From: a bacterium
Lineage (GTDB): Bacteria > Gemmatimonadota > Gemmatimonadetes > Longimicrobiales > RSA9
Direction: 5' to 3'
Length of the DNA: 64,000 bases
NCBI GenBank assembly: GCA_003242735.1
Contig: QGVH01000005.1
Coordinates: 62,001 to 126,000, forward strand
Shown here: positions 9,137 through 17,678 of the stretch, piece by piece
Layout of the letters: every line of letters begins with the position of its first letter
Position numbering within the stretch: position 1 is the stretch's first letter
Notes under the pieces: model-generated
The model's input: the letters and a program-made list of their open reading frames with translations, nothing else
Databases searched by the model: none
What the model was told of the DNA's origin: nothing
Position numbers and translations under genes: made by a program

Positions 9137-10053
9137 TGGACACGGCGGCAGCCCGCCGCGAGCGGACCATCGCCGAGCTGGCCAGCCGACAGCGCGGCGT
9201 CGTGACCGCGAGCCAGCTACGCGCCGCCGGTTTCGACCGTCAGGCGATCAAGCGGCGGCTCCGTGCCGGCCGACTGCACCGGCTCCACCGCGGCGTGTAC
9301 CTCGTGGGCCATCGCGTGGCGCCCGCGGGAGCCGCCGAGCTGGCAGCCGTCCTCGCGTGCGGCGCCGGGAGCGTCGTGAGCCATGACACCGCCGCGCGGC
9401 TCTGGCGCCTTCCCGCCTTCCTGGACGGGAACGGGCCGATCCACGTCACCGTTCCGGGCCGCGACGCGAGGAGCAGGCCGGGCGTCGTGGTCCACCGCGT
9501 GCGCGCGCTCTCTCGGCGCGACGTACGCCGCGTCGACGGCATCCCGGCCACCTGCCCGGCGCGCACGCTGCTCGATCTCGCCTCGGTACTCCCGCTCCAC
9601 GAACTCGAGCTCACCCTTGCCGATGCCCGGGCGCTCGGGCTCGTGAGCGACCGCGACCTCTCGGATGTGCTCACGCGCGCCGGCACCAGGCGAGGCGCCG
9701 GCGTGTTGCGCCGGTTGCTCGAGCTCGAACGGAGCGACGGGCTGAGCCGGTCGGAGGCGGAGCGGAGGCTGTTCGCGTTGGTCCGAGCCGCCGGGTTGCC
9801 GCTTCCGAAGAAGAACGCGCGCGTCGGACGTCTCCAGGTGGACTTCCTGTGGCTCCGGGAGAAGTTGATCGTGGAGGTCGACGGCTACGCCTACCATTCG
9901 AGCATGCGTGCCTTCGAGCGGGACCGCGAGCGCGACGCGCAGCTCGCTGCACGGGGCCACACCGTGATCCGTGTGACCTGGCGACAGCTCAGGGACGGAC
10001 CCGAGGCGGTCGTCGCACGGATCGCGGCGGCGCTGGTGGTTCGGTCACGGTGA
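9136..10053 (+). CDS. AbiEi-type wHTH plus DUF559 endonuclease-fold protein
   Basis: Encodes 305 aa. Residues ~8-55 form the winged-helix antitoxin-like domain (TIAELASRQRGVVTASQLRA, then LHRLHRGVYLV). The middle resembles the AbiEi C-terminal region (HVTVPGRD, IPATCPARTLLDLA). The last ~90 residues are a DUF559/Vsr-like PD-(D/E)xK fold, with VDFLW, IVEVDGYAYH and RDAQLAARGHTVIRVTW. No AbiEii toxin gene is adjacent. The ATG at 9136 abuts a palindrome; an alternative ATG at 9085 would place the palindrome inside the gene. DNA-binding repressor and/or nuclease roles are both possible. Confidence 0.8.
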   Translation: MDTAAARRERTIAELASRQRGVVTASQLRAAGFDRQAIKRRLRAGRLHRLHRGVYLVGHRVAPAGAAELAAVLACGAGSVVSHDTAARLWRLPAFLDGNGPIHVTVPGRDARSRPGVVVHRVRALSRRDVRRVDGIPATCPARTLLDLASVLPLHELELTLADARALGLVSDRDLSDVLTRAGTRRGAGVLRRLLELERSDGLSRSEAERRLFALVRAAGLPLPKKNARVGRLQVDFLWLREKLIVEVDGYAYHSSMRAFERDRERDAQLAARGHTVIRVTWRQLRDGPEAVVARIAAALVVRSR

Positions 10054-10537
10054 GGCGCCGCTCCGATGTGCCTGGGGAGACGGATGGACCAGACGGAGTA
10101 TGTCTGGGATCTCGTGGTGCGCTCCGATGTGCGCGCCGAGACGGGTGTATCGTGGCGGCTCCGTCCATCATGAGTACGGCCGCTCCGACCCGCACGGAGA
10201 CGGAACAGCGCGGGGTGCTCGATGAGGCAGACAGGTGGCTCCTGGACGAAGCGCAGGCCCGGCTGGCGAGGTGTGCTGTCGGGGACAGATGAAGGGATGG
10301 GCGCTGGCTGGGACCCGAAGCCCACCTGCGCCGCACCGGTGAAGGGCGGGTGCTCGGCCACCGCCGCGACGTACCGGTCTCGCCGAACGTCCGATACTCC
10401 GTCTCGCCGGAACGATCGGAGATCGGTACCGGAACGAATCGCTGCGGCACGATCCCTTCTGCGTGCGGGCCGGGCGAGGCCCGCGCGGCGCCGGGCTCCC
10501 CGGCAGCGCTGAGCGACACCTGAGAAGGGAGACGACG
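10054..10537. other. Intergenic, short repeats and a doubtful 40-aa frame
   Basis: No convincing gene. A 13-bp direct repeat (CGCTCCGATGTGC) occurs at 10059-10071 and 10120-10132. AGACGGAGTAT at 10091-10101 has its exact inverse at 10394-10404. Between them, a 40-codon frame from ATG 10170 to 10292 has a plausible helical composition (VLDEADRWLLDEAQARLAR) but no ribosome site, and may be a gene remnant. Confidence 0.4.
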
Positions 10538-11350
10538 ATGGGCACGCAGCGGAACAGGGCGTTCCGAAGGTACGCGGCGGCGGCCGCGATTCTCACGGCA
10601 TCACAGGCGGGCTGCGAGCGCACGCCGGGGACGAACGAGCAGGGAATGCAGGAGACCGGGGCGCCGGCGGCAGCGGAGCGCGCGGCGAACGGCGCGATCG
10701 CTTCGTCGCCCGGTAACGCGCAGCCGGAGTTCGACCTGGTGCTGACCGAAGTGCGCCGGGAGGGCGACAACCTGGTCTTCGTGGAGAGCGTCTCGGGCCG
10801 CGCGGGCCAGGCGGTGCCGACGCCCGTGGGTCAGATGGCGGGCGCGGAGGTGTTCAGCTACGTCTGGCCGGTGAGCGTGGACCCTTCCGCGGTGGGCTTC
10901 GAGGGCGGCACAGGGACGCTCGCGCTGGCGGCGACGGCGCACCCGGACTTCGACGACACGCCGCGAGAGGACGAAGACGGTGACGGCAACCCGCGCAACG
11001 ACGGCCGGCTCTGGCACAGCCACTGGGTGGTGCTGGTGCCCGATGAGGCGTGCGGCCCCGGGAGTCTCAAGGTGCGAGACATCCCAGAGGGCTCGAACCC
11101 GCGCCTCCCGCCCACGTGGCCGGGCCTGCCGCTGTTCATCGACAGCCCGGGCTACGAGCCGCAGTTGACGGAGTCGGAGATCCGGGTGGAGGTGCCGCTG
11201 CGCTCGGTCGGCTTCCCCGAGGCCTTCAACTACGACGGCGTCACGGCCGCGCTGCGCGTGAACGCGAGCGTGCACGACCCGTTGCTGTGCGTGACGGACG
11301 TGTTCGACGTCGCGTCGGGCGACCTCTCGCTGCCGGGCGAGGTGCGGTGA
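10538..11350 (+). CDS. Hypothetical lipoprotein
   Basis: Encodes 270 aa, with a GAGAAGGGA ribosome site 7 nt before ATG 10538. The short signal sequence ends in SQAGC, consistent with lipidation. The mature part begins with a low-complexity Gly/Ala/Asn linker, then a β-rich domain with an acidic DEDGDGNPRNDGR stretch that could bind calcium (inference), and HSHWVVLVPDEACGPGSLKV. No known family is recognised. Two Cys (DEACG, LLCVTD) could form a disulfide. Probably periplasmic or surface exposed. Confidence 0.65.
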   Translation: MGTQRNRAFRRYAAAAAILTASQAGCERTPGTNEQGMQETGAPAAAERAANGAIASSPGNAQPEFDLVLTEVRREGDNLVFVESVSGRAGQAVPTPVGQMAGAEVFSYVWPVSVDPSAVGFEGGTGTLALAATAHPDFDDTPREDEDGDGNPRNDGRLWHSHWVVLVPDEACGPGSLKVRDIPEGSNPRLPPTWPGLPLFIDSPGYEPQLTESEIRVEVPLRSVGFPEAFNYDGVTAALRVNASVHDPLLCVTDVFDVASGDLSLPGEVR

Positions 11351-11535
11351 GAAGGGTCGGGGCGTGGGAGATCGGTGCCCTGGATCGTGCTGGAGCCCGT
11401 CGTGTGTGGGCCGGCACACGACTCGCGAATGCGGAGCCGGCCCGATCCCAGCCAGGCGGGGACCGACGTGGCGTACACTGTGCTGTGGACGCCCGTCGCA
11501 GACCCGCTCGGGTCGCAACAGCCCGGGAGGCGGAC

Positions 11536-11922
11536 ATGCGCGTGATCATCCTCATCGCCCTCGCCCTCACGGCCGCCTGCTCGAACAGCTCGTCGCAGCC
11601 GCCACAGGTCTGCACGAAGATCGGCTGCGAGAGCGGCCTCCAGGTGGAGCTGGGCGGCGCGCCGGTCGGGCCGTTCCGCGTGGAAGCGCAGGCGGCTGGA
11701 GGCGGCGCGGCGCGGGTGTTCGAGTGTCCGGCCGGCCAGCGCTGCGAGATCGCGTTCTTCGCGGACTTCACGCCGGCGGAGGCGACGGTCCGCGTGATCA
11801 CGGGCGGTCGGACCACCGAGCGCACCGTCCGGCCGACGTACGAGAGGGTGCAGCCCAACGGGCCCGGCTGCCCGCCGATTTGCCGGCAGGGCCGCGTGCG
11901 CGTGGAGGTCGAGGGCCCGTGA
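11536..11922 (+). CDS. Small Cys-rich hypothetical lipoprotein
   Basis: Encodes 128 aa, preceded by CGGGAGG. The signal peptide MRVIILIALALTAAC ends in a perfect lipobox (TAAC). The mature domain has paired cysteines (CTKIGC, CPAGQRC, CPPIC) and repeated β-strand patterns (LQVELGGAPVGPFRVEAQA, ATVRVITGG, RVRVEVEGP), suggesting a small disulfide-stabilised β-sandwich. Family unknown. It follows the previous lipoprotein by 185 nt on the same strand. Confidence 0.65.
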   Translation: MRVIILIALALTAACSNSSSQPPQVCTKIGCESGLQVELGGAPVGPFRVEAQAAGGGAARVFECPAGQRCEIAFFADFTPAEATVRVITGGRTTERTVRPTYERVQPNGPGCPPICRQGRVRVEVEGP

Positions 11923-12104
11923 CCCCCGAGCGTGGCGGGAGGTCGGCGGGACGCTGGCGGGCACGCGTCACCGCCGCCGTCGCGTGTCGGCGCCGGAGCA
12001 GCGCTCACCGGCGCGCGGTGGATCCGTTGCCAGCGCGGTCGCCATCGCTCTGCGGCGGCGGAACCCAGGGGATGCGCGTCCGCGCCATCGGCGCGCCGCA
12101 CGCT

Positions 12105-13882
12105 CTACTCCACACGCAGCGCTCGCATCGGGTCCACCCGCGCCGCGCGGCGCGCGGGCAGGTAGCTGGCAAGCGTGGCGGTGACCGCGAGCGTCGTGAG
12201 CACGCCCAACGCCGCCGCCGGGTCTCCCGCCGTACGCACGAGGAGCGCGCTCCCAATCCCCGTGAGCGTCGCATGCCGCGTGTACGGCACGTAGGCGAGC
12301 AGCGCTCGTTCCTTGAGGACGCCGAGCACAGGGACGTCCCTGGCTACCGCCGACCACCTCGACCACCGGCCCGTCCCGATCCAACCGGAACCGCGTGCCG
12401 ATCGGGTCGCGGCCCGGCGCCAACCGTCGGGCGAACGACTCGTTCACGATCACGGCTGTGGCGCCGTGGGCGAAGTCTTCCGGGCCGAACTCCCGGCCGC
12501 GGACGAGCGAGATGCCGACCGTGCGGAAGTAATCCGGTGCGGCGTTCACGCTGACCGCGACCAGCCCCCCGACCGCCGCTTCCGCGAGACCCTCGCCCGG
12601 CGCCGGATGGACACCCCAGAGGATCGCGCCGCCCCGGCCCAGCGGCGCGTACGCCGGCACGGAGACCGAGACGACGCCCGGCAACCGCGCGATCCGTTTC
12701 CGTAGTTCCTCGTAAAATGCGGCCTTGCCTCGTCGTCGTAGCGCTGCGTGCCGAGATCGAACGACACGGCGAGCACACGGTCCGCGTCGTAGACGACGTC
12801 CACGTCGCCCGTCGCCTGGAGCTCGCGCACGAACGACCCGCCGGTGGACAGCAGCGCGACGGACAGCGCGACCTGTAGCGCAACCAGTGCGCCCTGGAGC
12901 CGGCTGCGCCGGAACACGCCTGCGCCGTCACCCGCCCGCGCGAGCAGCGGGTTCGCGGCGTTCGCACACGCCACCACCAGCACCAGCGCCGTCACCGCCC
13001 ACGAGAGCGCGATCAGCGGCATCATCCAGCGCAGATCCCTCAGCGGCATCCAGCCACGCAGCGCCTGCGCCTCGATGCACAGCGGACGGGAACGCTCCGG
13101 CTCCAGCGGGTCCAGGCGGGCCGCGATGGCGGACACTGCCGCCTGCTGGACCGAGACGCCGTCGGCGAGGCGCCCGATCAAACGGAACTCCGACGAACTC
13201 CGGTCGCTGAGCGGGTCGAAGCGCACGGGCCACGCGACCCGCTGCATCATATCGGCACCCACACCTCCGCCGGATGCTCGATCGCCGTGCCGACGAACCC
13301 CGGCGGTGCGACGCCGACCACCACGAAGCCGTGGCCGGTGAGCACGATGGTCCGGCCGATGATCCCGGGGTCGCCGCCGAACCGTCGCTGCCAGAGCTCG
13401 TGGCCGATCACCGCTACGGCGTGCGCGCCGGGAACCCGGTTCTCCTCCGGCAGGAACGCCCGGCCGCGCACGGGAATGGCGCCCAGGACCCGGAAGTAGT
13501 TGTCGCTCACCAGCACGCCGAGCACGCGCTCCGGCTCGCCGCCCGAGGTCAGCGAGAGGTGCGTGTCCAGGTATGCGGCGATGTCCGCGATCCCGGCCGC
13601 CTGCTCCCGCAGGTCCACGTAGTCCGGATAGGACACCTTCTCGAACGGGCCGGAGTTCACCAGCCATACCAGCCGATCGGACGCCGGCACGCCGGGCGGC
13701 GGGCGATCCACGAGCGCGTCCAGCAACCCGAAGGGCGCGGCGTTCGCACCGATGCTCGGCGCCAGCAGCAGCACCACGACCAGCGCGAAGCCCGGACTGC
13801 GGCCCCAGACACGCGGTGCGTAGCGCGCAGCCGCTCGCGGATCTCGGCAACGAATCTCACCGCCCGCCCCCGGGCACACCAT
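12105..13882 (-). pseudogene. Decayed ADOP-type FtsX ABC permease
   Basis: Fragments of one macrolide-export-type permease are spread over three frames. 13247-13882 encodes the N-terminal helix (RSPGFALVVVLLLA) and MacB_PCD-like domain up to VWVP. A frameshift near 13250 leads into MMQRVAWPVRFDPLS and the central helices. A second shift near 12720 leads to FYEELRKR and PGVVSVSVPAYAPLGRGG, and a third near 12345 to VLKERALLAYVPYT. The last frame jumps from LLVRTAGDPAAA directly to LASYLPARRAARVDPMRALR, so about 150-170 residues with the usual C-terminal helices are missing. Three shifts plus the deletion argue for real decay rather than sequencing error. Confidence 0.8.
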
Positions 13883-13883
13883 T

Positions 13884-13932
13884 CCTCTAGATACTCTGGA
13901 GGAGAATGCGCGCCGTTTCTTCAGATTGTCAA
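13884..13932 (-). promoter_or_regulatory. Possible relic promoter/operator of the ADOP permease
   Basis: Reading the minus strand, TTGACA lies at 13932-13927. An imperfect inverted repeat CCTCTAGA/TCTGGAGG (13884-13891 and 13895-13902, one mismatch) sits just before the permease start. ADOP permeases are commonly controlled by PadR regulators binding such repeats. No good -10 hexamer was found at 17-18 nt, so this is tentative. Confidence 0.25.
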
Positions 13933-14067
13933 GAGAAGTGGCGCGGTTTCGCAGGCAGGCCGCCGTTCGCTGGCCGGGGAGCCCGCCCGCTCGCGCGACG
14001 CGGCCTCCCTGGCTAGGTTGGTCCCCGCGAACAACGGGAAAACCTCGACGCCGAGTCCCGAGCAACG

Positions 14068-14910
14068 ATGCTCCCGACAGCGACCCATCGAAGCGGAATC
14101 CTCGCTTCCGCCCTGCTCGTCGTCCTGGCACTGACCCTCGCCGCCCCGCCCGCCGCCGGGCTCCAAGCGGGCGACGGGCTCACCGTGGTCAGCTACAACA
14201 TCCACGCAGGAAAGGACGCCGAGCAGCGGCCGAACCTCGACCGCGTGGCCGCGGTGCTGGACACGCTGGGCGCGGACATCGCGCTGCTCCAGGAAGTGGA
14301 CCGCCGCACGGCGCGCTCGGGGGGCGAGGACCAGGTGGCGGTGCTGGAGCGGCTGACGGGCATGCGTGCCGCGTTCGCGAAGAGTCTGGACTACCAGGGC
14401 GGCGAGTACGGGATCGCCGCGCTCTCGCGCTGGCCCATCGAGAGCGTGCGAGTTCTCCCCCTCCCCACCGACCCGCCGCTGAAGCGCTCCAACGGGTCCG
14501 AGGATCCGCTGGTCGCGCTGTACATCGTGGTCGCCACGCCGGCCGGGCGTGTGCACGTGCTCAACACGCACCTGACCGCGGAAGGGCCGGGCACGTACCG
14601 CAAGCAGCAGCTCGTGGCGCTGCTCGCCCATACGCGGCGGCTGGTCCCGTCGGCTGAGCCGCTGATCCTCGGCGGCGACTTCAACGCGCGGCCGGACAGC
14701 GACGAGATCGCCGCCACGTCCTTGGCGCTCGAGGACGCGTGGGTCGCATGCGGCCTGGGCGCGGACGCCGGGAACACCTTCCCGGCGCACGCGCCCGACC
14801 GTCGCATCGACTACGTCTTCCTACGCGGGCTGCGGTGCGATGCCGCCCGCGTGCACGCCACGACGGCCTCGGACCACCGGCCGGTCGTGGTGCGGCTACG
14901 GCTCCGCTAG
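14068..14910 (+). CDS. Secreted endonuclease/exonuclease/phosphatase (EEP) family hydrolase
   Basis: Encodes 280 aa. A signal peptide (LASALLVVLALTLAAPPAAG) precedes an EEP domain with all catalytic blocks: VVSYNIHAG (metal Asn), LLQEVD (metal Glu), VLNTHLTAEG, LGGDFNARPDS, RRIDYVFLRG and TASDHRPVVV (catalytic His). The family hydrolyses phosphodiesters in nucleic acids or lipids; a secreted form favours extracellular DNA, phospholipid or phosphate scavenging (inference). The stop shares the CTAG tetranucleotide with the convergent gene. Confidence 0.88.
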   Translation: MLPTATHRSGILASALLVVLALTLAAPPAAGLQAGDGLTVVSYNIHAGKDAEQRPNLDRVAAVLDTLGADIALLQEVDRRTARSGGEDQVAVLERLTGMRAAFAKSLDYQGGEYGIAALSRWPIESVRVLPLPTDPPLKRSNGSEDPLVALYIVVATPAGRVHVLNTHLTAEGPGTYRKQQLVALLAHTRRLVPSAEPLILGGDFNARPDSDEIAATSLALEDAWVACGLGADAGNTFPAHAPDRRIDYVFLRGLRCDAARVHATTASDHRPVVVRLRLR

Positions 14911-15635
14911 TCCTCCGCCTCGCGCGGCGTGAGCTCCAGCCGGATGCTCGTGTAGTACAGCGCCGTCTTGGCCTCGAACCCGGACTCGGAGCCGATGAAC
15001 ACCCACAGCCGGCCGTCTGCGTCCGTCGTCGCCGTCAGCTCCTGGTCCGCGGAGTCCAGGGTCTTCAGCTCGTAGCGCGGGTCGAGACAATCGGTGTTCG
15101 AGTTGGCGATGTTGCCGAGCACGATCGCGTCCTCGCCCGGATCGAGCTGGTTGCCCTTGTCCAGGTCGAGCCGGACCATGCCCTCCGAGTCGATGACCGT
15201 GTCCGGCTCGACCGCGGAAGCGCCCGCCTTGATCACCACCGACTCGCCCGGCGCTCCGCCGACGCCGAAGCAGCCTTGCGGGGCGTCGGTCGCGAACTCG
15301 ACGCGGACCGCGATGGCGTACTCCGTCTCGGGCGCGAGGCCGGTGAGCTGCCGCTTCAGGAACATGAACAGGTCGTCGCTACGGTTGAAGCCCGAGAGCA
15401 GGATCCCGCGGCGGTCCTGGTCCAGCGGCTCCGGCAGCGTCTCGTGCCTGGCGACGAGCTCGTACGCCTGCTCTTCGCCGGCAGGGTAGTCGGCGAAGCC
15501 GGGGGTCCAACCGTGCGTGCCGCTGTTGAACTCGAACTCGAAGACGCCGTCCTTGCCGTCGGGACGCGCAGGGTCGTCCTCGCAGGCGAGGATCGGCGCG
15601 AGAGCCAGCAGGATCGCTGCGAGCTTCGATCGCAT
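14907..15635 (-). CDS. Hypothetical lipoprotein with choice-of-anchor-like β domain
   Basis: Encodes 242 aa, starting at ATG 15635 with GGGAGAA upstream. The signal peptide ends LAPILAC, so the product is probably lipidated. The mature domain begins FEFEFNSGTHGWTPGFADYP, with conserved aromatics and Gly, and continues as an all-β module with two Cys (GCFGVG, TDCLDP). Similar domains occur in Bacteroidota and Gemmatimonadota secreted proteins, possibly carbohydrate-binding (inference only). The stop codon overlaps the EEP stop on the other strand. Confidence 0.65.
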   Translation of the reverse strand: MRSKLAAILLALAPILACEDDPARPDGKDGVFEFEFNSGTHGWTPGFADYPAGEEQAYELVARHETLPEPLDQDRRGILLSGFNRSDDLFMFLKRQLTGLAPETEYAIAVRVEFATDAPQGCFGVGGAPGESVVIKAGASAVEPDTVIDSEGMVRLDLDKGNQLDPGEDAIVLGNIANSNTDCLDPRYELKTLDSADQELTATTDADGRLWVFIGSESGFEAKTALYYTSIRLELTPREAED

Positions 15636-15763
15636 CGTCTCGTTCTCCCGTTCCATGCATGGACAGGGCCGCGCCCGGCGCCGCGGCCTTCGTTCAGGCC
15701 CAACGCGCCGGCGGGGATCGGGGTCACCTCGGCGTCTGGTGCACGGGAGGCGGCCGACGATGC

Positions 15764-16465
15764 TCACGGCGAGCGGGGCGGCGCGAGCGGCGCGCCGTCG
15801 GCCCAGCGCCAGTGCTCGAGGATCAGCTCCGCGCGCGGGCCGAAGCCATCGGCGTACTCGCCGGGATAGCGGGCGAGGATGTGGAACCAGCGCCCGGCGT
15901 GGCGGCCGAGGCCGGCGAAGCCGAGGATCCAGCCGCCGCGGGGGTCGCGTTCGGCGATCCGCCACTGCCGTACGGCCCAGTCCGGACTCGTCTGGTCAGA
16001 TGCGACGACGGTCCCGCCGGCGCCGGCGGCGCGCTCCGCGCGCGCGGCGGCTTCCGCCTCCGTCGTGCCGGCCGGGTACGCCGCGACCTCGAGGAAGGCG
16101 TCGTCGTTGCGCACGCCGCCGAACGCCGCGATGAAGCGCACGGCCGGGTCGCCCTCCCCTTTCGAGGTCGAGCTCTCCACGACGAAGTCGCGTGTCGTGT
16201 ACGTGGTGAACGGCAGCGGGAAGCCGTCGGGAGCGCGCACGAGCGTGAGCTCCACCGGCTCGGCCATCCCTTCGAGGAGGAGCGTGTCGGTCCGCGCCGG
16301 CGGACGCGCCGCCACCGTGTCCGTCGTGTCCGCGTCCACCTGCGCGGCAGCGTCGGGGCCAGACGGCTGGGCACCGCCTGCGCCGCCGCGCTGGTTGGGC
16401 TCGACCACGCACGCGGCGAACGTGGTGAGGACGAGGAGTGAGGTGGTGATGTGCCGTCGTCGCAT
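15764..16465 (-). CDS. Hypothetical lipoprotein
   Basis: Encodes 233 aa; ATG 16465 is preceded by GGAGG at a 5-nt spacing. The signal peptide has a lipobox-like FAAC. After a Pro/Ala/Asp linker, the domain contains PFTTYTTRDFVVESSTSKGE and GWILGFAGLGRHAGRWFHILARYP. No family is recognised, but the mixed α/β pattern with conserved Arg and Trp resembles small secreted binding domains. It is divergent from the Spy-like gene, sharing the 16466-16798 control region with its palindrome. Confidence 0.6.
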   Translation of the reverse strand: MRRRHITTSLLVLTTFAACVVEPNQRGGAGGAQPSGPDAAAQVDADTTDTVAARPPARTDTLLLEGMAEPVELTLVRAPDGFPLPFTTYTTRDFVVESSTSKGEGDPAVRFIAAFGGVRNDDAFLEVAAYPAGTTEAEAAARAERAAGAGGTVVASDQTSPDWAVRQWRIAERDPRGGWILGFAGLGRHAGRWFHILARYPGEYADGFGPRAELILEHWRWADGAPLAPPRSP

Positions 16466-16645
16466 GAGCGCCTCCGGGTTCGCGTGGCCGGCTCCGCCAC
16501 GTGCGTACGAGCGTCTCCAAGCGAAGAACCACGGCGGCTCGCCCGCGGGTCACCGGATCCGCTCCGCCGGGCCGGCAGGAACCGGGCCCGGCGGGCGGGC
16601 CTGACCCCCGCGCCCTGCGGGATCCGCAGACCGCTCTGCCGAATC

Positions 16646-16666
16646 TGCACGGATCCGATCCGTGCA
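16646..16666. promoter_or_regulatory. 21-bp palindrome, probable operator
   Basis: TGCACGGATC and GATCCGTGCA are perfect 10-bp inverse arms around a single C. The palindrome lies between the divergent genes at 15764-16465 and 16799-17362, just upstream of the AT-richest stretch of the gap (GTAAAGTATAG, 16672-16682), a possible -10 region. The dyad suits a dimeric repressor. Confidence 0.45.
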
Positions 16667-16682
16667 AGTCGCGTAAAGTATA

Positions 16683-16719
16683 GCAGTTGCGCGGTTTTTC
16701 GCGTGGTACGGCCCGTGCC
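16683..16719 (+). repeat. Intergenic repeat element, copy 1
   Basis: A ~37-bp segment (GCAG..., GCGGTTT, GGTACG, CGTGCC) resembles 17679-17714 at about three quarters of positions. GAATCTGCA occurs 42 nt upstream (16641). It ends 79 nt before the Spy-like gene. It does not code for protein. Confidence 0.45.
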
Positions 16720-16798
16720 CATCCGGTGGCGCGACAGCCACACGTCCCGGGGAGCGGACACGAGCGACCCAGGGACCGAACCGTAGGAGGAGGGAACG

Positions 16799-17362
16799 AT
16801 GGCACGATTCAGGACCATGGCTGCGACTCTGGCGCTGGCGGCCACCACGATCGCCGGGGGCGCGTGGGCGGACGTCCTCGGGCCGGCCGAAGCGGCTGCT
16901 CAGACACCGCGCCCGCAGCAGGAACGGCCGGCGCGCCCCGACGGACCGTTCGGTCCGGGTCTGCTGAACCTGCCCGAGGAGCTCGAGTTGACGGACGAGC
17001 AGAAGGCGCAGATCGAGAAGATCCGCGCCGAGCTTCGGGAGAAGAACCGGCCGCTCGTGGAGCAGGTCCGGTCCATCGTCGGCGCACCGGACTCTGCCGC
17101 GGAGCGCGGCGATCGCGCGCGGCGCGGCCCCCGCATGCAGCGGCTCAGCGCGGAGCAGCGCGAGAAGCTTCGCCCGCTCTTCGAGCAGATGCGCGAGAAC
17201 CAGCGCGCGGCCCTCGAGCAGGTGATGACGCTGCTCACCCCCGAGCAGAAGGACAAGCTCGAGAAGCTGCGCGCCGAGCGCGCCGAGCGCTGGCGGGAGC
17301 GCGGGCCCCGCGGCGAGCGCGGTCCTCGCCGTCACGGCGGGGCGAAGCCGCAGCGGAGCTGA
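16799..17362 (+). CDS. Spy/CpxP-like periplasmic protein (LTxxQ motifs)
   Basis: Encodes 187 aa, with AGGAGGGA 5 nt before ATG 16799. A signal peptide (MAATLALAATTIAGGAWA) leads to an α-helical, highly charged mature protein. It carries two LTxxQ-type motifs (LTDEQKAQIEKIR and LTPEQKDKLEKLR) and a third degenerate one (LSAEQREKLRPLF). Spy/CpxP proteins are ATP-independent periplasmic chaperones or envelope-stress sensors. The C-terminus is a basic Arg/Gly tail. It precedes the efflux operon and shares an upstream repeat with it, so co-regulation is possible. Confidence 0.8.
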   Translation: MARFRTMAATLALAATTIAGGAWADVLGPAEAAAQTPRPQQERPARPDGPFGPGLLNLPEELELTDEQKAQIEKIRAELREKNRPLVEQVRSIVGAPDSAAERGDRARRGPRMQRLSAEQREKLRPLFEQMRENQRAALEQVMTLLTPEQKDKLEKLRAERAERWRERGPRGERGPRRHGGAKPQRS

Positions 17363-17379
17363 CCCGTGTTGCCTCCCCT

Positions 17380-17516
17380 CCCCCGCCCTGGCCCAGCGGC
17401 CGGGCGGGGGGCGGCCCGCTCCCTCGCCCTCGCCCCACCTGCGCGAGGGCGAGGGGCTGAGGCAATGGCGTTGCCGGACGGCGTGACCTCGCTCCTCCCG
17501 CGTGCGGGTGAGGGCT
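17380..17516. repeat. Three tandem intergenic hairpins, first likely a terminator
   Basis: Perfect stems: CCCCCGCCC/GGGCGGGGG (17380-17388, 17402-17410); CCCTCGCCCTCGC/GCGAGGGCGAGGG (17421-17433, 17443-17455); CCCGC/GCGGG (17498-17502, 17505-17509). They begin 18 nt after the Spy-like stop. The lack of T-runs suggests mRNA-stabilising or REP-like units rather than classical intrinsic terminators. Confidence 0.6.
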
Positions 17517-17678
17517 GACAGCCCGCCGATCGCCGTCCTCCGCACAGCACTACCCAGGCTTGCCTGCCCACATAGCGCCTCCGAAACCACGCGCGCCGTT
17601 CTCCACCCCATCTGCAGAATCTGCAGACTCCTGCGGATTCCACAGCCGCCACGGCGCCTCTGCGCGGCGGAAATCCTT

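Noticed and set aside
6716..9205. An 829-codon plus-strand open frame
   Set aside because: Antisense to the permease and LolA-like genes; compositional product only.
10170..10292. A 40-codon gene
   Set aside because: Plausible composition but no ribosome site, no homologue recognised and no neighbour support; recorded only as part of the intergenic entry.
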